DNA of 64,000 nt from Kushneria avicenniae. Lineage in GTDB: Bacteria > Pseudomonadota > Gammaproteobacteria > Pseudomonadales > Halomonadaceae. This document shows, one piece after another, positions 18,150 through 28,684 of this stretch (positions within the stretch are counted from its first letter, which is position 1; every line of letters begins with the position of its first letter). The position numbers and the translations under genes are program-made. The stretch spans positions 558,001-622,000 of the forward strand of contig NZ_FOLY01000002.1 of the NCBI RefSeq assembly GCF_900112585.1, in the 5' to 3' direction. The notes beneath the pieces are model-generated. The model was not told the DNA's origin. It ran no database searches and saw nothing but the letters and a program-made list of their open reading frames with translations.

Positions 18150-19406
18150 ATGGCCTGGAATGAGCCTGGTGGTGGCGGCAACAATAACCAGCAGGACCCC
18201 TGGAGTGGTGGCGACCGCCGCGGCAGCGGCGGCGGTGGCAACAACCAGGGGGGGGGACCCCCTGATCTTGATGAAGTGATCAGGAAACTGCGCAACAAGC
18301 TCAATGGGCTGCTGGGGCGTCGTCCGCTTCGCTCGGTAAACAACAACGGCGATGACAACGGTGGCCAGCAGGGCGGTGGCGGCAGCGGCCGCAGTGCGCT
18401 GCTGCTTCCCATCGTGGTGCTCATCGTGGGTGCTGTGGTCTGGGCCGGCTCCGGATTCCATCTGATCGACCAGTCAGAGCGCGGTGTTGTTTTCCGCTTT
18501 GGCAAATATACCAATACCATCGGACCGGGCCTGCACTGGAATCCGCCGCTGATCGATCGGGTCGAGAGTGTCAACGTGACCCGGATTCGCTCGGCCAGCC
18601 AGACGGACTCCATGCTGACACGCGATGAAAACATCGTACGCGTCAGTATCTCTTCCCAGTATGTGGTGTCGGACCCGCACGCGTTTCTGGTCAATGTTCG
18701 TGGCCCTGAAATGACGCTGCAAAACGCCATGGACAGCGCCCTGCGTCAGGAAGTGGGCAACATGAATCTCCAGCAGATACTGACCACCGGTCGTGAAGAG
18801 CTGGCCGGCGACATTTATGATCGGCTGGCGTCGTATCTGGAAGCCTATGGCACCGGTATTCGACTGCAGACGGTCAACATGGAGTCCACCTCGCCCCCGG
18901 ATCAGGTTCAGGACGCCTTTGATGACGTCATTCGTGCGCGCGAGGAGCAGCAGCGTACGATCAACCGTGCCAATGCCTACCGCGATGCCATTCTGCCGGA
19001 GGCCGAAGGTCAGCGTCAGCGCATGATCGAGGAAGCACAGGGTTACAAGGCGGCCGTGGTGGCCGATGCACAGGGTGATGCCAACCGCTTCACTTCCCTG
19101 CTGGGTGAGTACGAGAAAGCGCCGGGCGTCACGCGTCAGCGCCTGTACCTGGACACCATGACCCAGATCCTGAGCAATACGCCCAAGGCACTGGTCGATC
19201 TGGGTGAAGGCAATGATGCCGTCACGGTTCTGCCGCTCAATCAGATGGGACACGGTGGCAACAGCGACAATCGCAGCGGCAACGGCAACCAGAGCAATGT
19301 GGATGCACGTCAGCTTGAGCAGCTCTCTCAGCAGGTCGTCGAGCACATGAGAAGCAATCAGCAGCAAAACAACAGCCGCAACAACAGCCTGCGGGAGGGT
19401 CGCTAA
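18150..19406 (+). CDS. hflK: FtsH protease modulator HflK
   Basis: Type II membrane protein of the SPFH/band-7 family that forms, with HflC, a periplasmic cage around FtsH. The 418-residue product has an unusually Gly/Asn/Gln-rich cytoplasmic N-terminus (first about 70 residues), one membrane helix around 88-106 (LLLPIVVLIVGAVVWAG), then the band-7 domain and a Gln/Asn-rich tail. GGAGAAG precedes the ATG. The reading frame contains a run of nine G residues at 18248-18256 (codons 33-36). Its TAA overlaps the hflC ATG by one base. Confidence 0.95.
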   Translation: MAWNEPGGGGNNNQQDPWSGGDRRGSGGGGNNQGGGPPDLDEVIRKLRNKLNGLLGRRPLRSVNNNGDDNGGQQGGGGSGRSALLLPIVVLIVGAVVWAGSGFHLIDQSERGVVFRFGKYTNTIGPGLHWNPPLIDRVESVNVTRIRSASQTDSMLTRDENIVRVSISSQYVVSDPHAFLVNVRGPEMTLQNAMDSALRQEVGNMNLQQILTTGREELAGDIYDRLASYLEAYGTGIRLQTVNMESTSPPDQVQDAFDDVIRAREEQQRTINRANAYRDAILPEAEGQRQRMIEEAQGYKAAVVADAQGDANRFTSLLGEYEKAPGVTRQRLYLDTMTQILSNTPKALVDLGEGNDAVTVLPLNQMGHGGNSDNRSGNGNQSNVDARQLEQLSQQVVEHMRSNQQQNNSRNNSLREGR

Positions 19407-20377
19407 TGTTTAACAATCGCGCCCTTGTTCTTGTGATCGTGCTGGGCATTCTGGCCTGGGTCGGCAGCGCCAGCCTTTACACGGTCAACGAAACCGAGCG
19501 GGGCATCAAGCTGCGCTTTGGCGAAATCATCGAAAACGACATTCAGCCCGGACTGCACTTCAAGTGGCCCATACTCAACACCGTCAGGATCTTTGACACG
19601 CGTGTGCTCTCGGTGGATGCCAGTGCCACGCGCTATCTGACCAGCGACTCCAAGGCCGTTATCGTGGATTCGTTCGTCAAATGGCAGATCATTGATCCGG
19701 GGCAGTACTATGAAGCCACCCGGGGTAACGAACAGGCCGCCGAGCGCTTGATCGCACCGCGTACTGACGAGGCGCTGCGTAACAAGTTCGGTCAGACAAC
19801 GCTGACCCAGATTGTTCGTGAGCGTCCCGCGACGCAAAGCGACAATCAGGATGTCGTCAAGAAGGTGCAGGAAGAAAACAGCGATGTGGCGACCGAGCGT
19901 GACGAGCTGATGGTGGATCCGATCTCCCAGCTTGATCAGGCCATGCGTCGTGAACTTGGCGTACGCATTCTCGACATTCGCGTCAAGCGTATCGAGCTGC
20001 CCAATGAAGTGACTCAGGCCGTCTATGAGCGCATGAACTCCCAGCGTGAACAGGCCGCTCGCGGCTATCGCGCCGAGGGCACGCGTCAGGCAGAGGAAAT
20101 TCGTGCCGATGCCGATCGTCAGCGCGAAGAGCTCCTTGCCGGCGGTCGTCAGATTGCCGAGACCACCCGCGGTGAAGGTGACGCGGCAGCGGCAGCCATC
20201 TATTCGGCGGCCTATCAGCAAAATGCCGGTTTCTTCGACTTCTATCGCACGCTTCAGGCCTATCGCGAAAGCTTCAAGGGCCAGAATGATCTGATGGTGC
20301 TGAGCCCTGCAAGCAACCAGTTCCTGCAGCTTTTCAAGCAGGGCAACGGTGATGCTGCCGCCTCGACGGCGCCCTGA
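19406..20377 (+). CDS. hflC: FtsH protease modulator HflC
   Basis: Partner of HflK in the membrane complex that restrains FtsH. The 323-residue protein has one N-terminal membrane helix (ALVLVIVLGILAWVGSASLY), the band-7 domain beginning NETERGIKLRFG, and a charged coiled-coil segment (about 205-270; REQAARGYRAEGTRQAEEI). Translation is coupled to hflK through a one-base overlap (TAATG). A terminator follows about 60 bases after the stop. Confidence 0.96.
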   Translation: MFNNRALVLVIVLGILAWVGSASLYTVNETERGIKLRFGEIIENDIQPGLHFKWPILNTVRIFDTRVLSVDASATRYLTSDSKAVIVDSFVKWQIIDPGQYYEATRGNEQAAERLIAPRTDEALRNKFGQTTLTQIVRERPATQSDNQDVVKKVQEENSDVATERDELMVDPISQLDQAMRRELGVRILDIRVKRIELPNEVTQAVYERMNSQREQAARGYRAEGTRQAEEIRADADRQREELLAGGRQIAETTRGEGDAAAAAIYSAAYQQNAGFFDFYRTLQAYRESFKGQNDLMVLSPASNQFLQLFKQGNGDAAASTAP

Positions 20378-20436
20378 ATCAAGTAAAGATCTCGGGGCGG
20401 GATTTCCCCGCCGACGAGTTGTGATAGTATTCTTCA

Positions 20437-20461
20437 ACCGGGGGACTCCCCCGGTTTTTTT
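20437..20461 (+). terminator. Intrinsic terminator after hflC
   Basis: CCGGGGG (20438-20444) pairs with CCCCCGG (20448-20454) around ACT, followed by seven T residues (20455-20461). A second GC-rich stem lies just upstream at about 20396-20412. It separates the hfq-hfl genes from hisZ, which begins 88 bases later. Confidence 0.9.
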
Positions 20462-20549
20462 GTGGCTGTCGTTTGTCGACGGCCGTGCTGTGGTGCCTGT
20501 TCGGGTGCCTCCGTACTACCGATTTTTTACTTCTGTCAGGGCATTTTCG

Positions 20550-21740
20550 ATGACCATTGCTGATCGCTGGCTGCTGCCGGACGGTATGGATGAAGTGCTG
20601 CCGCCTCAGGCACTGCGTATGGAGTCGCTGCGTCGCGGCCTGATGGATCTCTACTATCGCTGGGGCTATGACCTGGTCATGCCGCCGCCGGTAGAGTTTC
20701 TGGATTCGCTGCTGACCGGCGCCGGTACCGACCTTGATTTACAGACGTTCAAGCTGACCGATCAGCTGACCGGTCGCCTGATGGGCGCCAGTGCCGACGT
20801 GACACCTCAGGTGGCCCGAATGGATGCGCACTCCCTGCGTCGTCAGGGGCCGGTCAGGCTGTGTTACTGCGCCCATGTGCTGAGGGCCAGGGCCGACGAA
20901 CATCAGGGCGGACGCAGTCCGGTTCAGGCAGGGCTCGAACTGTTTGGTCATGCCGGTATCGAGGCCGATATCGAGATTGTGAAACTGGCTCTGGCCAGTC
21001 TCTCCCTTGCCGGTGCCGATGATGTCCATCTGGCCATCGGCCATATCGGTATCTACCGTGCGCTCGCCGAAGAGGCCCGGCTGGAAGACGACGTCGAGGC
21101 GTTGATTTTCGAGGCCCTGGAGCGCAAGGCGGTGTCGGAAGTTGATGCGCTGATCGAACAGCATATCGATGATGCGTCGCTGGCCGCCATGTTCAAGCAG
21201 TTGCCCCGTCTGCATGGCAGCGCTGATGTGCTCGAGCGTGCCCGGGAGGTCTTTGCCAATGGCTCCAGGGCCATTGGTGATGCGCTGGATCAGCTGATCT
21301 CGCTACACGAAATTCTGAGCGCGGCGCATGACGAGGTCACACTCTATTTTGATCTGGCCGAGCTGCGTGGCTATCAGTATCACACCGGGCTGGTCTTTGC
21401 GGCCTATGTCCCGGGATACGGTCAGGCGCTGGTCAAGGGCGGGCGCTACGACGATACGGGCCATGCCTTTGGGCGGCCACGACCGGCCACCGGCTGCTCG
21501 ATGGATCTGAAGCAGCTGGCAACGCTTTGCCAGCGCTCACCTTCCCATGATGGTATCTGGGCGCCCGTCGCCCGGGATGCGACCCTGAGCCGGCGCATTC
21601 ATGAGCTGCGTGATGCCGGTGAGCGCGTCGTTCAGCAGCTGCCCGAGCAGTCCACCGATGCACAGGCACACTTTTGTGATCGCCAGCTTGTTCTGCGCGA
21701 CGGTGCCTGGCAGGTCGAGCCGCTCGACAACCGAATTTGA
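20550..21740 (+). CDS. hisZ: ATP phosphoribosyltransferase regulatory subunit HisZ
   Basis: Histidyl-tRNA-synthetase-like protein that activates the short form of HisG in histidine synthesis. The 396-residue product shows the class II core (RWLLPDGMDEVLPPQA at the N-terminus and the RYDDTGHAFGRPRPATG region) but no anticodon-binding domain. The ATG at 20550 gives the expected MTIADRWLLPDG start; the open frame upstream runs through the hflC terminator and is not coding. Its place before purA matches other gammaproteobacteria. The catalytic partner HisG is not in the window. Confidence 0.93.
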   Translation: MTIADRWLLPDGMDEVLPPQALRMESLRRGLMDLYYRWGYDLVMPPPVEFLDSLLTGAGTDLDLQTFKLTDQLTGRLMGASADVTPQVARMDAHSLRRQGPVRLCYCAHVLRARADEHQGGRSPVQAGLELFGHAGIEADIEIVKLALASLSLAGADDVHLAIGHIGIYRALAEEARLEDDVEALIFEALERKAVSEVDALIEQHIDDASLAAMFKQLPRLHGSADVLERAREVFANGSRAIGDALDQLISLHEILSAAHDEVTLYFDLAELRGYQYHTGLVFAAYVPGYGQALVKGGRYDDTGHAFGRPRPATGCSMDLKQLATLCQRSPSHDGIWAPVARDATLSRRIHELRDAGERVVQQLPEQSTDAQAHFCDRQLVLRDGAWQVEPLDNRI

Positions 21741-21750
21741 CACCCGGTGT

Positions 21751-21767
21751 CTGCCCGCACCGGGCAG
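21751..21767 (+). repeat. Hairpin in the hisZ-purA gap
   Basis: CTGCCCG (21751-21757) and CGGGCAG (21761-21767) flank CAC and are followed by GCCTTTG. This could be a weak attenuator-like stem 24 bases upstream of the purA start; the T-tract is too short for a confident terminator. Confidence 0.35.
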
Positions 21768-21775
21768 GCCTTTGA

Positions 21776-23086
<1,311 letters not shown>

Positions 23087-23108
23087 GTCTTCGCACGCTG
23101 CGCTGACA

Positions 23109-23135
23109 ATCCCTGATGATGCATCAGGGATTTTT
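23109..23135 (+). terminator. Intrinsic terminator of purA
   Basis: Perfect 10-bp stem (23109-23118 with 23122-23131) closing ATG, with five T residues at 23131-23135. It starts 22 bases after the purA stop. Confidence 0.9.
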
Positions 23136-23201
23136 AATGTCCGGCCGTTGCGGCAGCGTTTTCAAGGCTGAAGCTATCATGTTGATTGGCAAGGCAGTGG
23201 G

Positions 23202-23233
23202 TTCACACCGCGTGCAATGAGGACTAAAATAGT
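23202..23233 (+). promoter_or_regulatory. Promoter and candidate operator of the rrf2-suf operon
   Basis: A good sigma-70-type promoter: TTCACA (23202-23207) and TAAAAT (23225-23230) separated by 17 bases. A palindrome ACTA-AAA-TAGT (23223-23233) overlaps the -10 hexamer, the position expected for a repressor site. The following gene encodes an Rrf2 regulator, so autoregulation through this palindrome is a natural inference. Neither promoter nor operator has been tested. Confidence 0.65.
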
Positions 23234-23260
23234 ACGCAATCAGTCAGGCAAGAGGCCGAC

Positions 23261-23728
23261 ATGCTGAAGCTGTCAAAAATGAGCGATTACGGAGCGGTGG
23301 TGATGGCGCAGATATCGCGCCATCCGGACTGTTCTCATGCTGCTGCCGATATCGCCGATCGCGTCGGACTGCCTCGACCTACCGTCAGCAAGACACTCAA
23401 GCTTTTACTGCGGGCGGGACTCTTGAACTCGCAGCGCGGTGCCAATGGTGGCTATCGCCTGGCGCGCTCGGCCACCGCCATCACGGTGCGGGACATCATT
23501 ACCGCCATTGATGGCCCGGTAGCCATGACCGAGTGCAGTCACGGCCATGGCGACTGTGACCTGATGGCCAGCTGCGGCGTGGCCACCAACTGGCAGCGGG
23601 TATCGATGGCTGTACGTCAGCTGCTTGATAGCGTCACGCTGGCCGATCTGGCCCATGATGCACCGATCAAGCTGCCCGTACAGCTGCCCATTCAGAGTGT
23701 GGCGCTCGGTGAGGCGCACGGCATCTGA
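23261..23728 (+). CDS. Rrf2 family transcriptional regulator of the SUF operon
   Basis: Winged-helix regulator of 155 residues of the IscR/Rrf2 family, in the subgroup found at the head of SUF operons. The N-terminal HTH is visible (AADIADRVGLPRPTVSKTLK), then the wing (RGANGGYRLARS). Three cysteines, C92, C99 and C105, sit in ECSHGHGDCDLMASC, nearly the spacing of the IscR Fe-S ligands (92, 98, 104), so it can plausibly sense Fe-S status. It is the first gene of the operon, 79 bases before sufB. Confidence 0.9.
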   Translation: MLKLSKMSDYGAVVMAQISRHPDCSHAAADIADRVGLPRPTVSKTLKLLLRAGLLNSQRGANGGYRLARSATAITVRDIITAIDGPVAMTECSHGHGDCDLMASCGVATNWQRVSMAVRQLLDSVTLADLAHDAPIKLPVQLPIQSVALGEAHGI

Positions 23729-23807
23729 CAGACCGCAGACGATATAACACGACGGTTTTGACCAACGACCGATGAGACGAACACTACCCGTTTGAGGGGA
23801 GAGGATC

Positions 23808-25250
23808 ATGGCAACCGAAGCAATGGAGCAGCTCGCTCGCCGCGAGTACAAGCAGGGTTTTGTAACCGATATCGAAAGCGATACGGTACCGCCCGGACTC
23901 GACGAGAGTGTTATCGCCTTTATTTCCGAGAAAAAGGGTGAACCGCAGTGGATGCTGGACTGGCGTCTCGAAGCCTACCATCAGTGGCTCAAGATGACCT
24001 CGCCGTCCTGGGCGCATCTGGATTACCCGCCGATCGATTATCAGGCCATCTCGTATTTCAGCGCGCCCAAAAAGCCCGAGGATCGCCCGCAGAGTCTTGA
24101 TGAGGTCGATCCCAAGCTGCTGGAAACCTACGAAAAGCTGGGGATACCTCTGCACGAGCGGGCCGCACTGGCCGGTGTCGCTGTAGACGCCGTGTTCGAC
24201 TCGGTCTCTGTCACGACGACCTTCCGGGAAAGGCTGGCCGAAGCCGGTGTCATCTTCTGCTCCATCTCGGAAGCCATTCGTGAATACCCGGAGCTGGTGC
24301 GCCAGTATCTGGGGTCAGTCGTGCCGCAGGGTGATAACTACTTCGCTGCGCTGAACTCTGCTGTCTTTACCGACGGCTCATTTGTCTACATCCCGGAAGG
24401 CGTGACCTGCCCGATGGAGCTGTCGACCTACTTTCGCATCAACGCTGCCAACACCGGTCAGTTCGAGCGGACGCTGATTGTCTGTGACAAGCGCGCCCAG
24501 GTCTCCTATCTGGAAGGCTGCACCGCACCGCAGCGTGACGAAAACCAGCTGCACGCCGCCGTGGTCGAGCTGGTGGCGCTTGAAGATGCCTATATCAAGT
24601 ACTCCACCGTACAGAACTGGTATCCCGGAGATGAAGATGGCAAGGGCGGTATCTACAACTTCGTGACCAAGCGTGGTGACTGCCGTGGTGATCGCTCACG
24701 CATCAGCTGGACACAGGTTGAAACCGGCTCTGCGATCACCTGGAAGTATCCGTCATGCCTGCTGCGCGGTAACGACAGCAAGGGCGAGTTCTACTCGGTC
24801 GCCGTGACCAACGGTCGCCAACAGGCTGATACCGGCACCAAGATGATCCATATCGGCAAGAACACCTCGTCCACGATCGTCTCCAAGGGCATTGCCGCCG
24901 GCAAGAGCAATCAGTCCTACCGTGGACTGGTCAAGGTCTCGCCAAGAGCCACCGGCTCGCGCAACTTTACCCAGTGTGATTCGCTTCTGATCGGTGACAA
25001 GTGCGGCGCGCATACCTTCCCCTATCAGGAAATCGGTAACAGCCGCTCGACCATCGAGCACGAAGCGACGACTTCCAAGATCGGCGATGACCAGCTCTTT
25101 TACTGCAAGAGCCGCGGCATTTCGGAAGAAGATGCGGTCAGCATGATCGTCAATGGCTTCTGCAAGGACGTCTTCCAGGAGCTGCCGATGGAGTTTGCCG
25201 TGGAAGCCGAGGCCCTTCTGAGCGTCACACTTGAAGGCTCGGTCGGCTAA
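23808..25250 (+). CDS. sufB: Fe-S cluster assembly scaffold SufB
   Basis: Core subunit of the SufBCD scaffold on which Fe-S clusters are built. The 480-residue product has the SufB-type N-terminus and the C-terminal beta-helix region ([32 protein letters not shown]). A strong ribosome site (GGGGAGAGG) precedes the ATG. It is followed by sufC after 94 bases, without an evident terminator. Confidence 0.97.
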   Translation: MATEAMEQLARREYKQGFVTDIESDTVPPGLDESVIAFISEKKGEPQWMLDWRLEAYHQWLKMTSPSWAHLDYPPIDYQAISYFSAPKKPEDRPQSLDEVDPKLLETYEKLGIPLHERAALAGVAVDAVFDSVSVTTTFRERLAEAGVIFCSISEAIREYPELVRQYLGSVVPQGDNYFAALNSAVFTDGSFVYIPEGVTCPMELSTYFRINAANTGQFERTLIVCDKRAQVSYLEGCTAPQRDENQLHAAVVELVALEDAYIKYSTVQNWYPGDEDGKGGIYNFVTKRGDCRGDRSRISWTQVETGSAITWKYPSCLLRGNDSKGEFYSVAVTNGRQQADTGTKMIHIGKNTSSTIVSKGIAAGKSNQSYRGLVKVSPRATGSRNFTQCDSLLIGDKCGAHTFPYQEIGNSRSTIEHEATTSKIGDDQLFYCKSRGISEEDAVSMIVNGFCKDVFQELPMEFAVEAEALLSVTLEGSVG

Positions 25251-25344
25251 TCAGCTGGAACAGGGGCAGCCCTGACAGCTGCCCGTGCGGATCATTTTTC
25301 TGCAGCCGCTCGACGGCGCATCATTACAGAATCAGGGTTACAAC

Positions 25345-26097
25345 ATGCTCGAGATCAAGGACCTTCACGCCACGGTAGAAGGCAGCGAAATTCTCAAGGG
25401 AATCACGTTGACCATCAATCCCGGTGAAGTACACGCCATCATGGGCCCCAACGGCGCGGGAAAATCGACCCTGTCAGCCGTGCTGGCCGGTCGCGATGGC
25501 TATGAGGTGACCCAGGGCTCCATTACCTTTGACGGCAAGGATCTCATGGAGATGGAAGTCGAAGAGCGTGCTCAGGCAGGCCTTCTGATGGGCTTCCAGT
25601 ACCCGGTCGAAATTCCGGGGGTCAAGAACATCTATCTGCTCAAGTCGGCGCTTAATGCCCAGCGTGCGGCTCAGGGCCTTGACGAGATGCCGGCGCCGGA
25701 GTTCATGAAACTGATCAAGGAGAAGATCAGCTTCATGAAGATGGATTCGAGCTTTCTGCACCGCGCCGTCAACGAGGGGTTCTCCGGTGGTGAGAAAAAA
25801 CGCAACGAAATCCTTCAGATGCTGGTGCTCCAGCCGAAGCTGGCTCTGCTTGACGAGATCGATTCCGGTCTCGACATCGACGCCATGAAAGTGGTGGCCG
25901 AGGGCGTCAATTCGCTGCGTGACGAGAATCGCGCGATTTTGATGGTGACCCACTATCAGCGTCTGCTGAACCACATCACGCCGGATCAGGTGCATGTCCT
26001 GATTGATGGTCGCATCGCCAAGTCCGGTGATCGTCACCTGGCCGAAGAGCTTGAAGCACGCGGTTATGAATGGGTTATCGAGGAGCCGGCTGCATGA
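25345..26097 (+). CDS. sufC: Fe-S cluster assembly ATPase SufC
   Basis: ABC-type ATPase driving the SufBCD complex. The product is 250 residues with Walker A GPNGAGKST (34-42), the unusual family signature FSGGEKKRNEI, Walker B LALLDEIDSGLD and the switch His in MVTHYQRLL. The ATG at 25345 gives the conserved start MLEIKDLHA; an upstream open frame to 25285 is not conserved. The stop overlaps the sufD start (ATGA, 26094-26097). Confidence 0.97.
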   Translation: MLEIKDLHATVEGSEILKGITLTINPGEVHAIMGPNGAGKSTLSAVLAGRDGYEVTQGSITFDGKDLMEMEVEERAQAGLLMGFQYPVEIPGVKNIYLLKSALNAQRAAQGLDEMPAPEFMKLIKEKISFMKMDSSFLHRAVNEGFSGGEKKRNEILQMLVLQPKLALLDEIDSGLDIDAMKVVAEGVNSLRDENRAILMVTHYQRLLNHITPDQVHVLIDGRIAKSGDRHLAEELEARGYEWVIEEPAA

Positions 26098-27419
26098 GTC
26101 TGCCTGAAACGCTCATCAAGCGCCTGCATGAAGCACCTTCCGGTGAGCCCGAGTGGCTCTCCGAGAAGCGCCGTGCCGGAGCTTCACACTTTGAAACGGT
26201 CGGCTTTCCCACGCGTCGTGACGAGGCGTGGAAGTACACCGACATGTCACGACTTTCCAGTGCCGATTTCGCTCAGGCAGACAGCGCCGAGCTGGATCAC
26301 GCGCGCTTTGACGCGCTCAGGCTGGATATCGATGCCTGCCGACTGGTCTTTGTCGATGGCCTCTTCAGTGAAGCGCTGTCCGATCTTCACAGACTGCCGG
26401 AAGGTGTTGAGGTGTCGCCGCTGTCCCGGGTCATGGCCGGTGATCAGCAGGCCATCAGCGAGCAGCTGGGACGGCTGACTGCCATCGATTTCTCCGCCTT
26501 TGCCGCGCTGAATACCGCGCTGACCGGCGAAGGTGCCGTGATCAATATCGGTAAAGGCAAGGCAGTTGAAACGCCGATCTATCTGCTGTTCATTTCGCGT
26601 AACAACACCACGCCGGTGATGAGCCATCCGCGCATTCTGGTGCGCTGTGAGGCCGAAAGCGAAGCAACCCTGATCGAGCACTACGCGGGCGAGCAGGGCG
26701 CTGCCAACCTGACCAATGTCGTCACGGAAATCGAGATGGCACCGGCCTCGAGGCTTTCGCACTACAAGCTGCAGGAGGCGAGTCAGAGTGAATATCACGT
26801 TGCCAGCATTCAGGTGGACCAGCAGCGCGACACCAACTTCACCTCGCACAACCTGAATCTGGGCGGTGCCGTGGTGCGCAACGACCTGATCAGCGATCTC
26901 AACGACGAGAACGCCACGGTGGATCTGCTGGGGCTCTTTTTCGGTCAGGATCGACAGCACATCGATAACCACACCAAGGTCAACCACAACGCGCCGCGCA
27001 CGTATTCCAACGAGAATTACAAGGGTATTCTCGACGGTCGCGCCCGCGGGGTCTTCAACGGCCGGGTGTATATCAAGCGGGATGCACAGCAGGTGCTGGG
27101 CTATCAGAACAACGCCAACCTGCTGCTTTCCGATCGTGCCGAGATTGATACCAAGCCCGAGCTCGAAATCTACGCCGATGACGTGCAGTGCTCTCACGGG
27201 ACGACCACCGGTCAGCTTGACGAGAATGCCATCTTTGCCCTGCGTGCCCGGGGCATCGACGAGCAGATGGCGCGCGGGCTGCTGACGCTGGCCTTTGCCA
27301 ACGAGGTCATGGAGCGCATTCGCCATGGCGAGCTGACCGATCGGGTCGAACGTGCGGTTGCGGGCAAACTGCCTGACCGCTTCAATCTCGAAAGTCTGGT
27401 AGAAGATACTTCGCTATGA
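26094..27419 (+). CDS. sufD: Fe-S cluster assembly protein SufD
   Basis: SufB paralogue forming the SufB-SufC2-SufD complex and needed for iron acquisition by the scaffold. The 441-residue product shows the C-terminal beta-helix signature (YSNENYKGILDGRARGVFNGR, split here as YSNENYKGIL and GRARGVFNGR) and DDVQCSHGTTTGQLD with the conserved Cys-Ser-His. It is translationally coupled to sufC and sufS by four-base ATGA overlaps on both sides. Confidence 0.95.
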   Translation: MSLPETLIKRLHEAPSGEPEWLSEKRRAGASHFETVGFPTRRDEAWKYTDMSRLSSADFAQADSAELDHARFDALRLDIDACRLVFVDGLFSEALSDLHRLPEGVEVSPLSRVMAGDQQAISEQLGRLTAIDFSAFAALNTALTGEGAVINIGKGKAVETPIYLLFISRNNTTPVMSHPRILVRCEAESEATLIEHYAGEQGAANLTNVVTEIEMAPASRLSHYKLQEASQSEYHVASIQVDQQRDTNFTSHNLNLGGAVVRNDLISDLNDENATVDLLGLFFGQDRQHIDNHTKVNHNAPRTYSNENYKGILDGRARGVFNGRVYIKRDAQQVLGYQNNANLLLSDRAEIDTKPELEIYADDVQCSHGTTTGQLDENAIFALRARGIDEQMARGLLTLAFANEVMERIRHGELTDRVERAVAGKLPDRFNLESLVEDTSL

Positions 27420-28663
27420 GCATGACTGACGAACTCACGCTGGATGTCGAGGTCCTGCGCGCGGAATTTCCCGTGCTGGGCCGCAGGGTCCACGGGGACA
27501 AGGCGCTGGTCTATTTTGATAATGCCGCGACGACCCAGACCCCGAAAGCCGTGCTGGATACCTGGGTGGATTATTTCGAGCGCTACAACGCCAATATCCA
27601 TCGCGGGCTGCATCGTCTTGCCGATGAAGCCACGCAGGCCTATGAGCACAGCCGTGACACCGTACGTGAGTTCGTCAATGCCGAAGATGTTCGCGAGATC
27701 ATCTTTACGCGTGGTACCACGGAAGCCATCAATCTGGTCGCTCAAAGCTGGGGGCGCAGCCAGCTCGTCGAGGGCGACGAGATTCTGATTTCCCGGCTCG
27801 AGCACCACTCCAACATTGTGCCGTGGCAGATGCTGGCGCAGGAGAAGGGGCTCACCATTCGGATCATTCCGGTGGATGAGCGCGGCGAGCTGGACATGGA
27901 TGCCTATCGGGCGCTGTTCACGTCCAGAACCCGTTTGGTGTGTGTGGCGCATGTCTCCAACGCGCTGGGGACGGTCAACCCTGTCGCCGAGATGGCCCGC
28001 ATTGCCCATGAACATGATGCGCGCATTCTTGTGGATGGCGCTCAGGCGGTCGCGCATACTCGTGTTGATGTTCAGACTCTCGACGTTGACTTCTACGCCT
28101 TTTCTGGACACAAGCTCTACGGGCCGACCGGTATCGGCGTGCTCTATGGCCGTTTGTCCCTGCTGGAGGCGATGCCGCCCTGGCAGGGCGGTGGTGAAAT
28201 GATCAGGACCGTCAGCCTTGAAGAGGGCACCCGCTTTGCCGAGCCTCCCCATCGCTTCGAGGCCGGCACCCCGGCCATCGCCGAAGTGATTGCGCTGGAG
28301 CGCGCCATTCGCTGGGTAACCAATCTTCACTTCGAGCTGCTTGAAGAGTGGGAGCAGCGTCTTTTGAAGCATGCCACCGATCGCATGAAGGGCATCGACG
28401 GCATGCGCATCATTGGTGAGGCGCCGCACAAGGCGGCGGTGATCTCCTTTGTGGTGGAAGGCGCCCACTCTCAGGACATCGGTCTGCTGGTCGATCAGTT
28501 TGGCGTGGCCATCCGCACCGGGCATCACTGCGCGCAGCCTCTGATGCATCACTACGGGCTTGATGCCACCTGCCGGGCCTCGTTTGCCGCGTACAATACG
28601 CTTGAAGAGGTCGATTACTTTGTCGATGCCCTCCAGCGTGTCGTGACCATGGTCCGGGACTGA
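27416..28663 (+). CDS. sufS: Cysteine desulfurase SufS
   Basis: PLP enzyme that takes sulphur from cysteine for SufBCD. The 415-residue product carries the Schiff-base lysine K233 (SGHKLYGPTG) and the persulfide cysteine C372 in RTGHHCAQPLM, with R387 in TCRASF, typical of group II desulfurases. It overlaps sufD by four bases. No sufE or sufU activator gene is found in this operon, so the sulphur acceptor must be encoded elsewhere or supplied by another protein. Confidence 0.96.
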   Translation: MSMTDELTLDVEVLRAEFPVLGRRVHGDKALVYFDNAATTQTPKAVLDTWVDYFERYNANIHRGLHRLADEATQAYEHSRDTVREFVNAEDVREIIFTRGTTEAINLVAQSWGRSQLVEGDEILISRLEHHSNIVPWQMLAQEKGLTIRIIPVDERGELDMDAYRALFTSRTRLVCVAHVSNALGTVNPVAEMARIAHEHDARILVDGAQAVAHTRVDVQTLDVDFYAFSGHKLYGPTGIGVLYGRLSLLEAMPPWQGGGEMIRTVSLEEGTRFAEPPHRFEAGTPAIAEVIALERAIRWVTNLHFELLEEWEQRLLKHATDRMKGIDGMRIIGEAPHKAAVISFVVEGAHSQDIGLLVDQFGVAIRTGHHCAQPLMHHYGLDATCRASFAAYNTLEEVDYFVDALQRVVTMVRD

Positions 28664-28684
28664 GCATATCAAAGAGGGTTATTG

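Noticed and set aside
27212-28672. 486-codon minus-strand open frame opposite sufS
   Set aside because: It is fully covered by sufD/sufS on the plus strand, whose active-site residues are intact; no ribosome site or family similarity supports the antisense frame.
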